DNA of 64,000 nt from contig NZ_RQFK01000011.1 in NCBI RefSeq assembly GCF_004770765.1, forward strand, positions 124,001 through 188,000. Reading direction: 5' to 3'. Positions 1-9,230 of this stretch are shown in pieces. The translations under genes and the position numbers were made by a program. The stretch is from Leptospira noumeaensis. GTDB lineage: Bacteria; Spirochaetota; Leptospiria; Leptospirales; Leptospiraceae. Below the pieces are notes generated by a model, which was not told the origin of the DNA, searched no databases, and was given only the letters and a program-made list of their open reading frames with translations. Within the stretch, counting starts at the first letter, position 1; each line of letters begins with the position of its first letter.

Positions 1-88
1 CACCTTCAGTGAAAACTTTGATGAACCCTTTGATTCCATGTGAGGATCCAATGACCCCCACTTTCACTAAACTTGGTTTAGTCGACAA
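1..88 (-). CDS. rimM: Ribosome maturation factor RimM, N-terminal fragment (partial)
   Basis: The first 29 codons of a minus-strand gene that runs off the left edge. It starts at a TTG whose codon lies inside the end of khpA, giving an 11-base overlap. The residues seen include [19 protein letters not shown], which matches the start of RimM, the factor that binds S19 and helps mature the 16S rRNA head. The order rpsP, KH protein, rimM is the usual rpsP operon order in many bacteria. No ATG is available, so the TTG start is the only good choice. The rest of the protein, including the PRC barrel, is outside the window. Confidence 0.85.
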   Translation of the reverse strand, partial: MSTKPSLVKVGVIGSSHGIKGFIKVFTEG

Positions 89-308
89 TTTCTAAAGTAT
101 AGTTTTTGCCTTGTTTGGTTCCGGCTGCTTGTAAAACAGTACGCAAAGATTTTGCAATCCTTCCGTTTTTTCCGATCACCTTACCTAGGTCTTTGGCTGC
201 TACCCGAAGTTCGATCACTGTTTCTTCCTCTCCGGGGACTTGGTTGACAGCCACTTGTTCTGGTTGGTCAACGAGAGATGTAACGATATAACGAACTAAG
301 GATTCCAT
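78..308 (-). CDS. khpA: KhpA-type KH-domain RNA-binding protein
   Basis: A 76-residue protein made almost wholly of one KH domain, with the signature [18 protein letters not shown] near residues 42-59, including the GxxG loop (GKNG). This is the YlqC/KhpA family, a small RNA chaperone that in other bacteria pairs with KhpB and affects cell elongation and sRNA binding. It lies seven bases after rpsP and overlaps rimM, so all three are surely co-transcribed. The length is normal for the family. The function is inferred from family and context. Confidence 0.93.
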   Translation of the reverse strand: MESLVRYIVTSLVDQPEQVAVNQVPGEEETVIELRVAAKDLGKVIGKNGRIAKSLRTVLQAAGTKQGKNYTLEIVD

Positions 309-315
309 GTATCAA

Positions 316-573
316 TTAACCTTTGAATTTTGACCAAACGTCGTCTTTTTTCAAAAGAGCAAGAACTGTATCAGTAGGTTGAGCACCTTTTTTTAACCAA
401 GAAAGAGTTTTCTCTTCATTGAAAGTTGCTTTTTTCACAGAGGAAGTGGATGGGTGAAAATGCCCAATCGCTTCAATGAACTTTCCGTCACGCGGAGCAC
501 GAATGTCTGCTGCTACGATGCGATAGTGCGGGTCTGCTTTTGTTCCCGTTCTTTGTAATCTTAATTTAACCAA
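316..573 (-). CDS. rpsP: 30S ribosomal protein S16
   Basis: An 85-residue protein starting [12 protein letters not shown], the conserved N terminus of S16, followed by [19 protein letters not shown] and a C-terminal stretch ending in the [13 protein letters not shown] motif. S16 binds 16S rRNA in the body of the 30S subunit. It is the first gene of the rpsP-khpA-rimM group, 47 bases downstream of rpe, so it may share the upstream transcript or have its own promoter in that gap. Length and sequence are ordinary. Confidence 0.97.
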   Translation of the reverse strand: MVKLRLQRTGTKADPHYRIVAADIRAPRDGKFIEAIGHFHPSTSSVKKATFNEEKTLSWLKKGAQPTDTVLALLKKDDVWSKFKG

Positions 574-620
574 GGAAAAATACCCCTTTTATAGCGAGTT
601 TTTTAAATAAGGACGATCTG

Positions 621-1283
621 TCAAGAGCGAGTTCTAGCACTTGCAGCGAGTTCTTTTAATTTTTTGCCCTGTGCGTTCGGATCTCCCGTTTTATAGAGCC
701 CAGAACCCACAACTGTAATGTCCACACCGAGTTTTGCGAGTTCTTCCATATTGGATTCGTTCACACCCCCATCCACTTCGAGTTCGATATTGTAGGGTTT
801 CGTGAGTTTACGAACTGCTGCGATCTTTTCAAATCCTGATTTCACAAAGGACTGTCCATAAAATCCAGGATCGACAGTCATGAGTAAGACAAGATCCAAA
901 TAAGGAAGGATTTGCGAAATGGATTCTGGAGGTGTTTGGGGATTGAGAGACACACCCACTTTGATTCCAGCTTTTCGAATCTCTTCTGCAAGTCTTACCG
1001 AGAAATTCGTAGTTTCAATATGGAAAGTGATACAATAAGGATTGAGGTCAAAGTATTTGGGAACATGAAGTTCCGGGTTACTCACCATCAAATGAACATC
1101 GAGCGGTATTTGTGTATGGGACTTTACTTCTTTGGTAAAGGCTTCTCCAAAAGAAATTTGAGGGACAAAGTTTCCATCCATCACATCAATGTGAATGAGG
1201 TCGATATTTTCCTGTTTGTAAGTGGGAAGTTCCTCTGAGAGTCCCGTCAGTTTTGCAGCAAGGATTGATGCAGAAATTTTCAT
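621..1283 (-). CDS. rpe: Ribulose-phosphate 3-epimerase
   Basis: A 220-residue TIM-barrel enzyme that interconverts ribulose 5-phosphate and xylulose 5-phosphate in the pentose phosphate pathway. The metal and catalytic motifs are visible: ASILAAK at the N terminus, [11 protein letters not shown] (about 31-41), DVHLMV (about 62-67), [12 protein letters not shown] with the second catalytic Asp, and EVDGGV near residue 169. The length is typical. It starts one base after the PASTA gene stops and therefore belongs to the same operon. Confidence 0.96.
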   Translation of the reverse strand: MKISASILAAKLTGLSEELPTYKQENIDLIHIDVMDGNFVPQISFGEAFTKEVKSHTQIPLDVHLMVSNPELHVPKYFDLNPYCITFHIETTNFSVRLAEEIRKAGIKVGVSLNPQTPPESISQILPYLDLVLLMTVDPGFYGQSFVKSGFEKIAAVRKLTKPYNIELEVDGGVNESNMEELAKLGVDITVVGSGLYKTGDPNAQGKKLKELAASARTRS

Positions 1284-1284
1284 A

Positions 1285-2304
1285 TTAATAAGTTCCCTTT
1301 AATTTCCAAACCTTGGCGACACCGGTTTCTTTACCGAAAAGAGTCACCTTTACATTTCCAGCTCTATGAATGAGAAATCGAACTGGTTCATCTTCTTTAA
1401 GTTTTTGGTTGGTAAATATTTCTTTTTCGATTTGTGTATCTTCCCCAGGTTTTGTAAACTCGAGTTTTGCTGAGTACAGATCATCATCATCCACTTCATA
1501 TTCCAAAAATTCATAATCTTGAACAAAAGTTTCAGAAGGTTTTAAAAAGAAGGCACCAACTTCTGCACCAGTTTGTTTTAACTCGAAAGAAGAAACTAAA
1601 CCATGATCTTCACGAAACTCTGGTTTGGTGGCTTCTTTTAGAAGATAAGGGATTTTTTTTCTTTGTAAAAAATCGACAACAAAAGGAACGGGTGTTCCTA
1701 CAAACTTTGTTGAATCCAAAGGTTCATTTAAGGATTGGGTGGATTTTTTTTCTGTATTTGGTTCTGTAACGAGTAAGTAAATTTTTTCGCCGGAATGTGT
1801 TTCCTTTCCTGGAGCCGGAATTTGGTCAATGATTGTGTCAGCAGGTTCATCACCAACAGCAGGAACATAAGTGATCCCACCAATTTGTAAAGGAACATAT
1901 ACTTCACCGGATAATACTTTTTCTAAAATGGCTTTGGCACGTTTTAAGTCTTGTCCTTTGACATCAGGAATGGTCACCCGATCAAATCCAATGTTTACCG
2001 TGAGATAAAGTTTGGAACCCGCTTCGACTTCTTTACCAGGATCAATGGATTGAGCCAGAATGATCCCGTCGGTTTTTTCAGGGATTCTTTGGGTTTCTAA
2101 ACGGACTTTGAGTTGGAGTCTTTGTAATTCGTTATGAACCTCAATGTAGTTTTTACCAATCACATATGGCATCATTACCTTTTGTTCTTCTTTGGTTCGA
2201 ACAACGACCACAAGAAAGGCTGCAACAAAAAATACAAGAAGCCCCAATCCAACAAATAGAACATAACCACTGTAAGGTAGGATTTTTAGAAACTTTTCTT
2301 TCAC
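1285..2304 (-). CDS. Membrane-anchored PASTA-domain protein without a kinase
   Basis: A 339-residue protein with a short cytoplasmic tail, one membrane helix (about 12-36), then PASTA repeats. The first two are clear: about 43-107 (starting [17 protein letters not shown]) and about 108-183 ([16 protein letters not shown]). A third around 198-270 is weaker. The last 70 residues are a beta-rich tail that I do not recognise. PASTA domains usually sit on Ser/Thr kinases or penicillin-binding proteins and sense peptidoglycan; here there is no catalytic part. The start overlaps fmt by four bases (ATGA), so the two are translationally coupled. A role as a cell-wall sensor or scaffold is inference only. 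Confidence 0.85.
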   Translation of the reverse strand: MKEKFLKILPYSGYVLFVGLGLLVFFVAAFLVVVVRTKEEQKVMMPYVIGKNYIEVHNELQRLQLKVRLETQRIPEKTDGIILAQSIDPGKEVEAGSKLYLTVNIGFDRVTIPDVKGQDLKRAKAILEKVLSGEVYVPLQIGGITYVPAVGDEPADTIIDQIPAPGKETHSGEKIYLLVTEPNTEKKSTQSLNEPLDSTKFVGTPVPFVVDFLQRKKIPYLLKEATKPEFREDHGLVSSFELKQTGAEVGAFFLKPSETFVQDYEFLEYEVDDDDLYSAKLEFTKPGEDTQIEKEIFTNQKLKEDEPVRFLIHRAGNVKVTLFGKETGVAKVWKLKGTY

Positions 2305-3272
2305 GTAAATGATTCTCCGGCTAAAACCCGCGCCCCATTAAAAAACTCAAATCCTTTCATGGGTTTTTTCCCTTCGGGTTGTAAGGTATCTATACCAAGC
2401 AGGTTTCCGTCTCCACAGAGGCAGAAAAGCCTTTTTTTCTGGTATAGGAAAAAGGAACCAGGTGCGAGATCCGGTGGAATTGGAACGGGTTCCTCATCGG
2501 CTTTGAGGAGAAACGAAGAGATAAGGATCAGTTTTTTTCCTCGAAATTCGGTCACAGCCAAAGGATCTGGGAACAAGGCACGAATGCGGTTGTGGATGTT
2601 TTTTGCCGGTTCCGACCATTGGATGGGACGGTCGTTTGCCGTGATTTTTTTGCAGTGAGTGGCCTCATTGGCATTCTGCGGCTTCGAAGTCCAAGCGGTT
2701 CCCGTAGATTCCAGTTCCCTTAAAAGCCGAATGAGTTCTTCAGCCCCTTCTTTTGTAATCGATTGCAAAAGGGAAGCTGTAGTTTCTATGGTTTCCACCT
2801 TCCAAGATTTCTGGGAAATGATATCGCCCGAATCCACTTCCTTGGCTAAAAACTGAATCGTAAATCCTGAGTTTTCCTCTCCACTCAAAAGAAAACTTTG
2901 AACAGGGGAAGCTCCGCGGTATTTCGGTAACAAACTTCCATGGAGATTGATGCTTCCAAATTTCGGATCTTGGAAGACATTCTCTGGAACAATCGATCCG
3001 TAGGCATACACAATATGAACGGGGGAAGCATAGGATAAAATTTGTTTTTGTGCCTCTTCATCGGTTCGGAGTTTTGGAGACTGGATGACGGGGATTCCTT
3101 TGGCAATTGCCAGTTCCTTTACGGGTGTGGGTGTGATGATTTGTTTTCTTCCCACAGGTTTGTCAATGTTCGTCACAACAAAATCCACTTGGATTCCTGC
3201 ATCCAGTAAGATAGAGAGTAATTCCTTGGAATGTTCTGGTGATCCAAAGTATCCGATTGAAAGTTTCATCAT
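2301..3272 (-). CDS. fmt: Methionyl-tRNA formyltransferase
   Basis: A 323-residue enzyme that formylates initiator Met-tRNA using 10-formyl-tetrahydrofolate. The N-terminal Rossmann domain shows YFGSPEHSKELL in place of the usual FxGTPxF. The catalytic region has SINLHGSLLPKYRGASPVQ (Asn, His and the SLLPKYRG loop) and the conserved Asp in AKEVDSGDII. A C-terminal OB-like tRNA-binding domain follows from about residue 215. Two adjacent ATG codons could start it (3272 or 3269). It sits nine bases after priA, a frequent neighbour (priA-def-fmt in many bacteria; def is not here). Confidence 0.95.
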   Translation of the reverse strand: MMKLSIGYFGSPEHSKELLSILLDAGIQVDFVVTNIDKPVGRKQIITPTPVKELAIAKGIPVIQSPKLRTDEEAQKQILSYASPVHIVYAYGSIVPENVFQDPKFGSINLHGSLLPKYRGASPVQSFLLSGEENSGFTIQFLAKEVDSGDIISQKSWKVETIETTASLLQSITKEGAEELIRLLRELESTGTAWTSKPQNANEATHCKKITANDRPIQWSEPAKNIHNRIRALFPDPLAVTEFRGKKLILISSFLLKADEEPVPIPPDLAPGSFFLYQKKRLFCLCGDGNLLGIDTLQPEGKKPMKGFEFFNGARVLAGESFT

Positions 3273-3280
3273 TTTTCCTA

Positions 3281-5233
3281 TTAAACAAGTTCCAGAGGAT
3301 CCAAATCATATTCAATATAACATTTGGAATCGACTTTAAATTTAGATTTTGTTTCCCGTAAAAGATTACGTAAACCAGTTATGGATTTGGATTTTAACAA
3401 AATATGATATCTGAAGTTATTATCAATTTTATAAAAAGGACATTGGCTTGGCCCAAGAAGGGTAACAGATGCATCCATATTTTCTTTTAAAAGTTCTGAA
3501 TATACAACAGATTGTTTGTTAGCAATTTCTTCATATTTAGACCGAAACACAAGTCTCGCCAAACGAGAAAAAGGTGGATAAAACAGATCTCTACGAAATG
3601 TTAACTCCCAGTCAAAAAAAGCAGGGTAGTTTTGTTCCATCGCCATTTTGAGTACAGGATGTTCTGGATCATTGGATTGGATGAGGACTTCGCCTTTTTT
3701 TTCACCCCGACCCGCCCTTCCTGCTACTTGTGAAATGAGAGAATACGTTCTTTCGCTACTACGAAAGTCAGGAACCCCTAGTCCATGATTGGCATTTAAA
3801 ATTCCTACAAGAGTCACATTCGCATAATCAAGACCCTTCGCTATCATTTGTGTACCTGTCAGGATGTCTAAATTTCCTTCGCCTAACTTTTCGAGAACGT
3901 CGCGAGTCACTTCTTTATTTTTGGAACTGTCCTGGTCTAATCGTTCGATCCTTGCTTTTGGGAAATGGGATAACAAATACTCTTCTAATTTTTGAGTCCC
4001 TGCCCCAAACAAGTCCAACTCATCTCCATGAATTTGTTTTAGGTTACTAAAAGTCGACTTATATCCACAAAGGTGACAACGAACGGTTTTGTCAGAATGA
4101 TAACAAAGTGTAGCTGTACATTTTGGGCAATGAACGAATTCTTTTGTGGTCGTAGAATAAATAAAAGGATTATACCCTCTCCGATTCAGAAGGATGATGG
4201 TTTGTTCTTCCTTTTTCAAACGGTCTGCCACTTTAAACTGTAAATCACCAGAAAGAAGTTCGTTATCTTCTTTTTTCTCTGTAATTTCTACAGTGGGAAG
4301 TGAGGCGTGAGGATTGGCCCTTTCTTTTAGTTCCGAATAACCAATTTGGCCTGCTTTTGCTAAGTAAAAAATCTCAAGGCTCGGTGTGGCAGAACCTAAT
4401 AACAATTTACCGTTTGTTTTTAGAATTCTTTGTAATGCCACTTGGCGGGCATGGTAACGAGGGGCACCATGTTCTTTGTAAGACCCGTCATGTTCCTCAT
4501 CTAAAATGATCAATTCGATATCGGACAAAGGAGCAAACACAGCAGAACGGGTTCCGATACAAATTCGTTTTTTTCCTTCCTTTAAATCCAAATAGTTTTG
4601 GAATTTTTCTGAAGTTCGGAGATGGGAGTGTAATACAGCCACTTGCCCTGGAAAAATCCTTTCAATCCTTGTGATGGTGGGGTAAGTGAGAGAAATTTCT
4701 GGAACAAGAAAAATCACAGATCCTTTGGGTTTTCGTAAAACCTCTGCCATGAGATGCAGATACACTTCCGTTTTTCCACTTCCGGTAACACCGTATAACA
4801 AATATGTGTTGGAATTTTGACCTGTCCTTATTTCATCCAAGGCTTTTTTTTGTGAACTATTTAAGGGATGTAATAAATCTGATTGGATATGGACTGGGCT
4901 TTGTTTTTCTTGTTTTCTTTTTTTTCCTTTCGGAACCATAAGAAACAAAGCTTCCCCGAGAGAAGACAAATAGTTTTCAGCCATCCACTCTGCCAAATCC
5001 AACTGCTCTTCGGTAAGGACTGGATCCAAATCAATTTGTTTTAGAATGGAAAGAGTTTCATAATTTGGTTCATTCGAATGAATTTCAATGACAACCCCTT
5101 CCCATTCCTTTCCATTCAGTGAAACAAGAACTCGAACTCCTCTAGTCAAATTTTCCATTGATTGCGGAATTTCATACGTGAGAGTTTTACTTTCCCAAGA
5201 TAGATTGAGGGCCACTTCCGCAAATTGAATCAT
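3281..5233 (-). CDS. priA: Primosomal protein N' (replication restart helicase PriA)
   Basis: A 650-residue 3'-5' superfamily 2 helicase that reloads the replisome at stalled forks. An N-terminal 3'BD-like domain is followed by Walker A GVTGSGKT (148-155), the DEEH box (245-248), GSATPS (280-285), NRRGYNP (350-356) and the C-terminal helicase motifs including QVAGRAGRG. The zinc region is odd: only CPKC (369-372) and CHLC (386-389) remain, while the usual first and fourth CxxC pairs are replaced (YSTTTK at 359-364, LKQIHG at 398-403). It is also shorter than the roughly 730 residues of the enterobacterial form. The fold and other motifs look intact, so it is probably a working helicase. Confidence 0.95.
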   Translation of the reverse strand: MIQFAEVALNLSWESKTLTYEIPQSMENLTRGVRVLVSLNGKEWEGVVIEIHSNEPNYETLSILKQIDLDPVLTEEQLDLAEWMAENYLSSLGEALFLMVPKGKKRKQEKQSPVHIQSDLLHPLNSSQKKALDEIRTGQNSNTYLLYGVTGSGKTEVYLHLMAEVLRKPKGSVIFLVPEISLTYPTITRIERIFPGQVAVLHSHLRTSEKFQNYLDLKEGKKRICIGTRSAVFAPLSDIELIILDEEHDGSYKEHGAPRYHARQVALQRILKTNGKLLLGSATPSLEIFYLAKAGQIGYSELKERANPHASLPTVEITEKKEDNELLSGDLQFKVADRLKKEEQTIILLNRRGYNPFIYSTTTKEFVHCPKCTATLCYHSDKTVRCHLCGYKSTFSNLKQIHGDELDLFGAGTQKLEEYLLSHFPKARIERLDQDSSKNKEVTRDVLEKLGEGNLDILTGTQMIAKGLDYANVTLVGILNANHGLGVPDFRSSERTYSLISQVAGRAGRGEKKGEVLIQSNDPEHPVLKMAMEQNYPAFFDWELTFRRDLFYPPFSRLARLVFRSKYEEIANKQSVVYSELLKENMDASVTLLGPSQCPFYKIDNNFRYHILLKSKSITGLRNLLRETKSKFKVDSKCYIEYDLDPLELV

Positions 5234-5234
5234 A

Positions 5235-6053
5235 TTAGAGATATGGTTTTAAAAGACTTAGGTGGGAGATAAAACTATCTTCCAATTCCTGTTTCTCTTT
5301 TCCGTATTGAAAAAGATTACTTTCCGAATCAGTTTTTTTAGCCTTTTCACCAAGGAACACAAGAGCTTCTGGAGACCTGGTAGTGACAATAGGAATAGAA
5401 AGTCCAGACAAATCCCACTTCGTTTCTTTACCCAGAAATTCTTTAGCCTTTTCGGCACCAAACAATAATTTGGCGGATGATCCTAATATCACAATGGATT
5501 TGATTCCATATTCATCTACGGTATCTTTTACGTGAAATTTACAGTTTTCGACTCTGGTTTGCCAATCGGTTTCTTTTGAATCTGTATTAGAAAAATTGCA
5601 AGCAGGGTATTCTTGGTAATAAAACTCTTCGAAAGAAAATCCAAATACCTTTTGGATGAGTTCCCCCCAGCTACTTTCCGTTAATTTGTCTTTAAATATC
5701 TGATTTGGTTTGGTTTTTGTAAATGGTTTTTCTTTAGGACCTGTTGCCCCGGAATAGTGTAATACTAGGACAGGTTTCCTTCCTTTATGAAGGAACTGGC
5801 GCACACCACTGAGTTTTCCCTGACAAAGGGTACAAGAAAAATTTACCAAATCTTTGTTATTTCTCTGGTTTTCTTTCTGTTGTTTTTTCTGGATTTCTAT
5901 GGATTCGGGAACCTTGGATTTCCATGGAAAAACAAAGTCGCTAGGATCTTGTTCCTCTTGAAATCGGTAAACAGATACCGATTTGTTTTGGATTAAAAAT
6001 TTGGTTTCTTTGAGAATGTCTGTAAAACGTTCTAATATTGATTTTTGATCCAT
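5235..6053 (-). CDS. Uracil-DNA glycosylase-like protein with a predicted Fe-S cluster, degenerate active site
   Basis: A 272-residue protein. Four cysteines, C74-x2-C77, C152 and C171, have nearly the spacing of the 4Fe-4S ligands in family 4 uracil-DNA glycosylases. The segment between them (PVLVLHYSG, then YYQEYPACNF) and the later GIKSIVILGSSAKLLFG resemble that fold. The family active-site motifs are altered: GEAPG is replaced by YSGATGP, and the C-terminal HP(S/A) motif is replaced by TTRSPEAL, with no histidine. The first 70 residues are a charged, Lys/Gln-rich extension. It lies one base before priA and one base after the ntrX-like gene, so it is in the operon. It may be a non-catalytic DNA-binding or repair factor; this is inference. 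Confidence 0.6.
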   Translation of the reverse strand: MDQKSILERFTDILKETKFLIQNKSVSVYRFQEEQDPSDFVFPWKSKVPESIEIQKKQQKENQRNNKDLVNFSCTLCQGKLSGVRQFLHKGRKPVLVLHYSGATGPKEKPFTKTKPNQIFKDKLTESSWGELIQKVFGFSFEEFYYQEYPACNFSNTDSKETDWQTRVENCKFHVKDTVDEYGIKSIVILGSSAKLLFGAEKAKEFLGKETKWDLSGLSIPIVTTRSPEALVFLGEKAKKTDSESNLFQYGKEKQELEDSFISHLSLLKPYL

Positions 6054-6054
6054 A

Positions 6055-7407
6055 CTAACCTTCGTTCAACTGTTCCACAGAAATATTTAAGGAACGTAAT
6101 TTCCGATACAAGTGAGTTCTTTCAATTCCTAATGCTTTAGATGTTCTTGTCACATTCCCTTCGCAAATTTGTAAGGTTTTGATGATGTATTGCCTTTCGA
6201 ACTCTTCCTTGGCATGTTTCAAATCTCCACGAGCCACCATTTCATTGGCTTTTTTAAATCCGTGTAAGGCTTCCTTTACATCTTTGGCGCGGATGGTATC
6301 TCCTGGAACAAGAATACTCAATCGCTCTAAAATATTTCCAAGTTCTCTGACATTTCCTGGCCAAAAATGTGTGGTAAGGGCATCTAGTCCTTCTCTATCA
6401 ATGGTTTTGGGTGAAAGTTTATTTTCCGAAATGGATTTTTTTAAATAAAATTCTGCAAGTAAAGGGATGTCTAAATTCCTTTCGCGTAATGGCGGTAACT
6501 CGAGTGGAATCACACTGAGAGCATAATATAAATCTTCGCGAAATCTTCCTTCTCGAATGGCCTCTTCCACATTGGAGTTTGTGGCCGCAATGATTCGAAC
6601 ATCCACTGGAACCGAATCGTGTCCGCCCACACGTTCTAATTTTTGTTCTAAAATCACCTTTAAAACTTTGGATTGGATGGAAAGAGGCAAATCACAAACC
6701 TCATCCAAAAACAAAGTTCCATTCCCGGCAGCTTCCCATTTTCCAATTTTGATTTCGTTTTTGGTTTGGTTTCCATGGATTTCCATTCCAAATAACTCTT
6801 GTTCTAAGGTCTCTTCGGGAATGGCTGCACAATTGAATTCGATATAAGGTTCTGATTTTCTTTTGGAATTTTGGTGGATGGCCCTTGCCGTTAGTTCCTT
6901 TCCCGTTCCATTTTCACCGAAGATAAAAACACGAGCGTTGGTTTGTGCGGCTTGGAAAATCGCAAACTTAACCCGTTTGATGGATAAAGACTCTCCTAAA
7001 ATTTCATCTACTTCGAGTTGGAATTCTGGAATTTCATGATCTTTGGTTTTTTCCAATGCAAGTTCAATGGTTTGAATGACCTTTTCAATCGAAAGTGGTT
7101 TTTCTAAAAAATCAATCGCGCCTTTTTTGGTAGCATTCACTGCTAGTTCAATGGTTCCATGTCCCGAAATCATCACAATCGGCAAACCAGAATACAATTT
7201 TTTACATTCATCTAAAATACTCAAGCCGTCTTCCTTTCCGACCCAAACATCGAGTAAAACAAGAGAAGGTCTTTCCTTGGCTAATGCTTTTAAGAGTGCT
7301 TTCCCATTCGCAAAATCTTCAACCAAATAGTCTTCATCTTCCAAAATCACTCGTAAAGATTTTCGAATTTCTTTTTCATCATCCAAAATATAAATGAGTT
7401 TTTGCAT
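6055..7407 (-). CDS. NtrX-like response regulator (REC-AAA+-Fis) lacking the GAFTGA loop
   Basis: A 450-residue regulator. The receiver domain (about 3-118) has the acid pair D9/D10, phospho-acceptor D53, S81 and K103. The AAA+ domain (about 132-370) has Walker A GENGTGKE (164-171), Walker B TLFLDEV (231-237) and the RFREDLYYAL and PPLRERN segments. The Fis-type HTH is at about 405-442. The loop that should read GAFTGA and touch sigma-54 is replaced by MEIHGNQTKNEI (208-219). Its ATG overlaps the stop of the kinase gene by one base (TAATG). The architecture is NtrC/NtrX, but without that loop activation of sigma-54 is doubtful; it may act as a sigma-70-type regulator or repressor. Confidence 0.9.
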   Translation of the reverse strand: MQKLIYILDDEKEIRKSLRVILEDEDYLVEDFANGKALLKALAKERPSLVLLDVWVGKEDGLSILDECKKLYSGLPIVMISGHGTIELAVNATKKGAIDFLEKPLSIEKVIQTIELALEKTKDHEIPEFQLEVDEILGESLSIKRVKFAIFQAAQTNARVFIFGENGTGKELTARAIHQNSKRKSEPYIEFNCAAIPEETLEQELFGMEIHGNQTKNEIKIGKWEAAGNGTLFLDEVCDLPLSIQSKVLKVILEQKLERVGGHDSVPVDVRIIAATNSNVEEAIREGRFREDLYYALSVIPLELPPLRERNLDIPLLAEFYLKKSISENKLSPKTIDREGLDALTTHFWPGNVRELGNILERLSILVPGDTIRAKDVKEALHGFKKANEMVARGDLKHAKEEFERQYIIKTLQICEGNVTRTSKALGIERTHLYRKLRSLNISVEQLNEG

Positions 7408-9230
7408 TAATGACTATCCAACGGGAGTTCAATTCTAAATTTACAGCCACCTAACTTTGAATCTTCTACTAAAATATGTCCATGGTGGTCAATGATGGTT
7501 TTTTGTACGATTGCAAGTCCAATTCCCGATCCATGGTTTTCCTTAGTGGAAAAATAAGGTTCAAAAATTTTTTCTTTCCATTCCGCCTTCAAACCTGGGC
7601 CAGAATCATCAATTTCAATCACAATGGACTTTCTGAGTGCTCTTTTTTGTAACTTGGACATGATTCTAATTTTTTTCCGTTTTAGGCTTAAAATATCCAT
7701 TTCTTCTTTCGAATTTTCGGTAGATTGGATTGCCTCAACGGCATTTTTGACTAAGTTATTGATGACACCGAGAAACAAACGTTTATCGAGAAAAACCTCA
7801 GGTAAATTTTCTGCTAACTTTAGTTCAAATTCAATGTCAGTGGTATCTTTAAAGAGGGCAACTGCTTCTTCCAAAATAGGATTTAGTTTTTGATTGATAA
7901 GAACAGGAACTGGCATTCGTGCAAATTCACTAAACTCTTTCACAAGATGTTCAAGAACTCTTACCTGACCAATGATAGTTTCCGTTGCATCAAAAATTAC
8001 AGATTCTAAATTTTCTGATTTTGGATTCTGAAATTTTCTTTGAATCCTCTGAGCAGATAGTTGAATCGGAGTAAGAGGATTTTTAATTTCATGAGCCATT
8101 CGTTGTGCCACTTCTTTCCATGCAGCAATTCTTTGGGTATGCATTAACTCTTCCGATTTTGCATCCAAATCACGTACCATTTGGTTGAAACTATCGATGA
8201 GAATTCCCATTTCACCTTCTTCCGTTTTTTCCAAACGGATATCTGCTTCTCCTAGAGAGACTTTTTTTGTTGCGTTGGCCAAGTTGATGATAGGGCGTGA
8301 GATCCTTCTTGCAAACAAAAAGGAAAACAAAATGGCTATGAGAAACATAGCAAAGGAAAAGGAAGCAATTGTAATTCGAACACTAAAGGGTATTTTTTCT
8401 TTCCACAAACTTACTTTTTCATAAGTAGAAGTCGCATTAACAATGTTTAGAACATCCGCCTCCATCCCCTTGTGGATTCTCTGTCCTACATAAACTTCCC
8501 TACTTTCATCTAAAAAAAATTTACAAAATAAATAAGAACGATCATTCAAATACAGCCGAGAAATATAGATCCCTGGCTGTTTGGATTCTAAAAATTCAAG
8601 ACCTTTAATGTATCTGTATAAACCTTTAGATTCAAAACTGAGAACCCCATAGTTGATAAATCCCAAGTAGTATTCGTTATGTTCAAAAAGTCCATTTTCA
8701 ACGCCCTTTTGAAAAACAGTATACCCATCGGATGTTTGACCATACAAACGAGAACGTAAAATACTTACCTTTTCTAAAAATTCAGACTCTATTTCTTTTT
8801 CCTCATTTTGAATGATCAGACCCGCTGACCGAAGTGCATTGGAAATATCAACTCGGTAAAAACCCTCAATTAATCTCCCTGTTAAGTTAGAAGAAAGAAT
8901 GAATATAGGCAAAGAAGGGATCAGGGCAACAAACAAAAAAGCAAGCGTTAGGCGATATCGAATCGAACTACGAATTTTTCCAGTTTCTCGGTTACGGCGG
9001 TTGCGATAGACGTAACTTAAGATTAAGGAAAGGATAAAAAATGGTATTAAAATGAAAACATAAGTATCTATTTTAGAGAAAAAAGAAATGTCTTCTTCTT
9101 CTCGAAAAAAAACCAACTCGGAAAATCCGATAGATATTCCTAAGGTAAGAAAAAAGATAAAAATATCACGTAAATAGTATCTGTTTTCATCAGACAAACG
9201 TGGGATGAGTTTCAATAACCTAATTGGCAT
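7407..9230 (-). CDS. NtrY-like membrane sensor histidine kinase
   Basis: About 607 residues from the ATG at 9230; a TTG three codons upstream (9239) is also possible. Three hydrophobic helices lie near residues 20-45, 58-80 and 94-117, then an extracytoplasmic sensor region of about 180 residues, a fourth helix (about 305-328), a HAMP segment, the H-box RMAHEIKNPLTPIQLSAQ, an N-box NLVKNAVEA and G-boxes DDSGPGL and GSGIGLAI. The layout of several N-terminal helices plus HAMP is that of NtrY; I see no clear PAS domain. It is certainly the partner of the regulator downstream. The start overlaps the HPr gene, which suggests coupled translation. Confidence 0.9.
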   Translation of the reverse strand: MPIRLLKLIPRLSDENRYYLRDIFIFFLTLGISIGFSELVFFREEEDISFFSKIDTYVFILIPFFILSLILSYVYRNRRNRETGKIRSSIRYRLTLAFLFVALIPSLPIFILSSNLTGRLIEGFYRVDISNALRSAGLIIQNEEKEIESEFLEKVSILRSRLYGQTSDGYTVFQKGVENGLFEHNEYYLGFINYGVLSFESKGLYRYIKGLEFLESKQPGIYISRLYLNDRSYLFCKFFLDESREVYVGQRIHKGMEADVLNIVNATSTYEKVSLWKEKIPFSVRITIASFSFAMFLIAILFSFLFARRISRPIINLANATKKVSLGEADIRLEKTEEGEMGILIDSFNQMVRDLDAKSEELMHTQRIAAWKEVAQRMAHEIKNPLTPIQLSAQRIQRKFQNPKSENLESVIFDATETIIGQVRVLEHLVKEFSEFARMPVPVLINQKLNPILEEAVALFKDTTDIEFELKLAENLPEVFLDKRLFLGVINNLVKNAVEAIQSTENSKEEMDILSLKRKKIRIMSKLQKRALRKSIVIEIDDSGPGLKAEWKEKIFEPYFSTKENHGSGIGLAIVQKTIIDHHGHILVEDSKLGGCKFRIELPLDSH

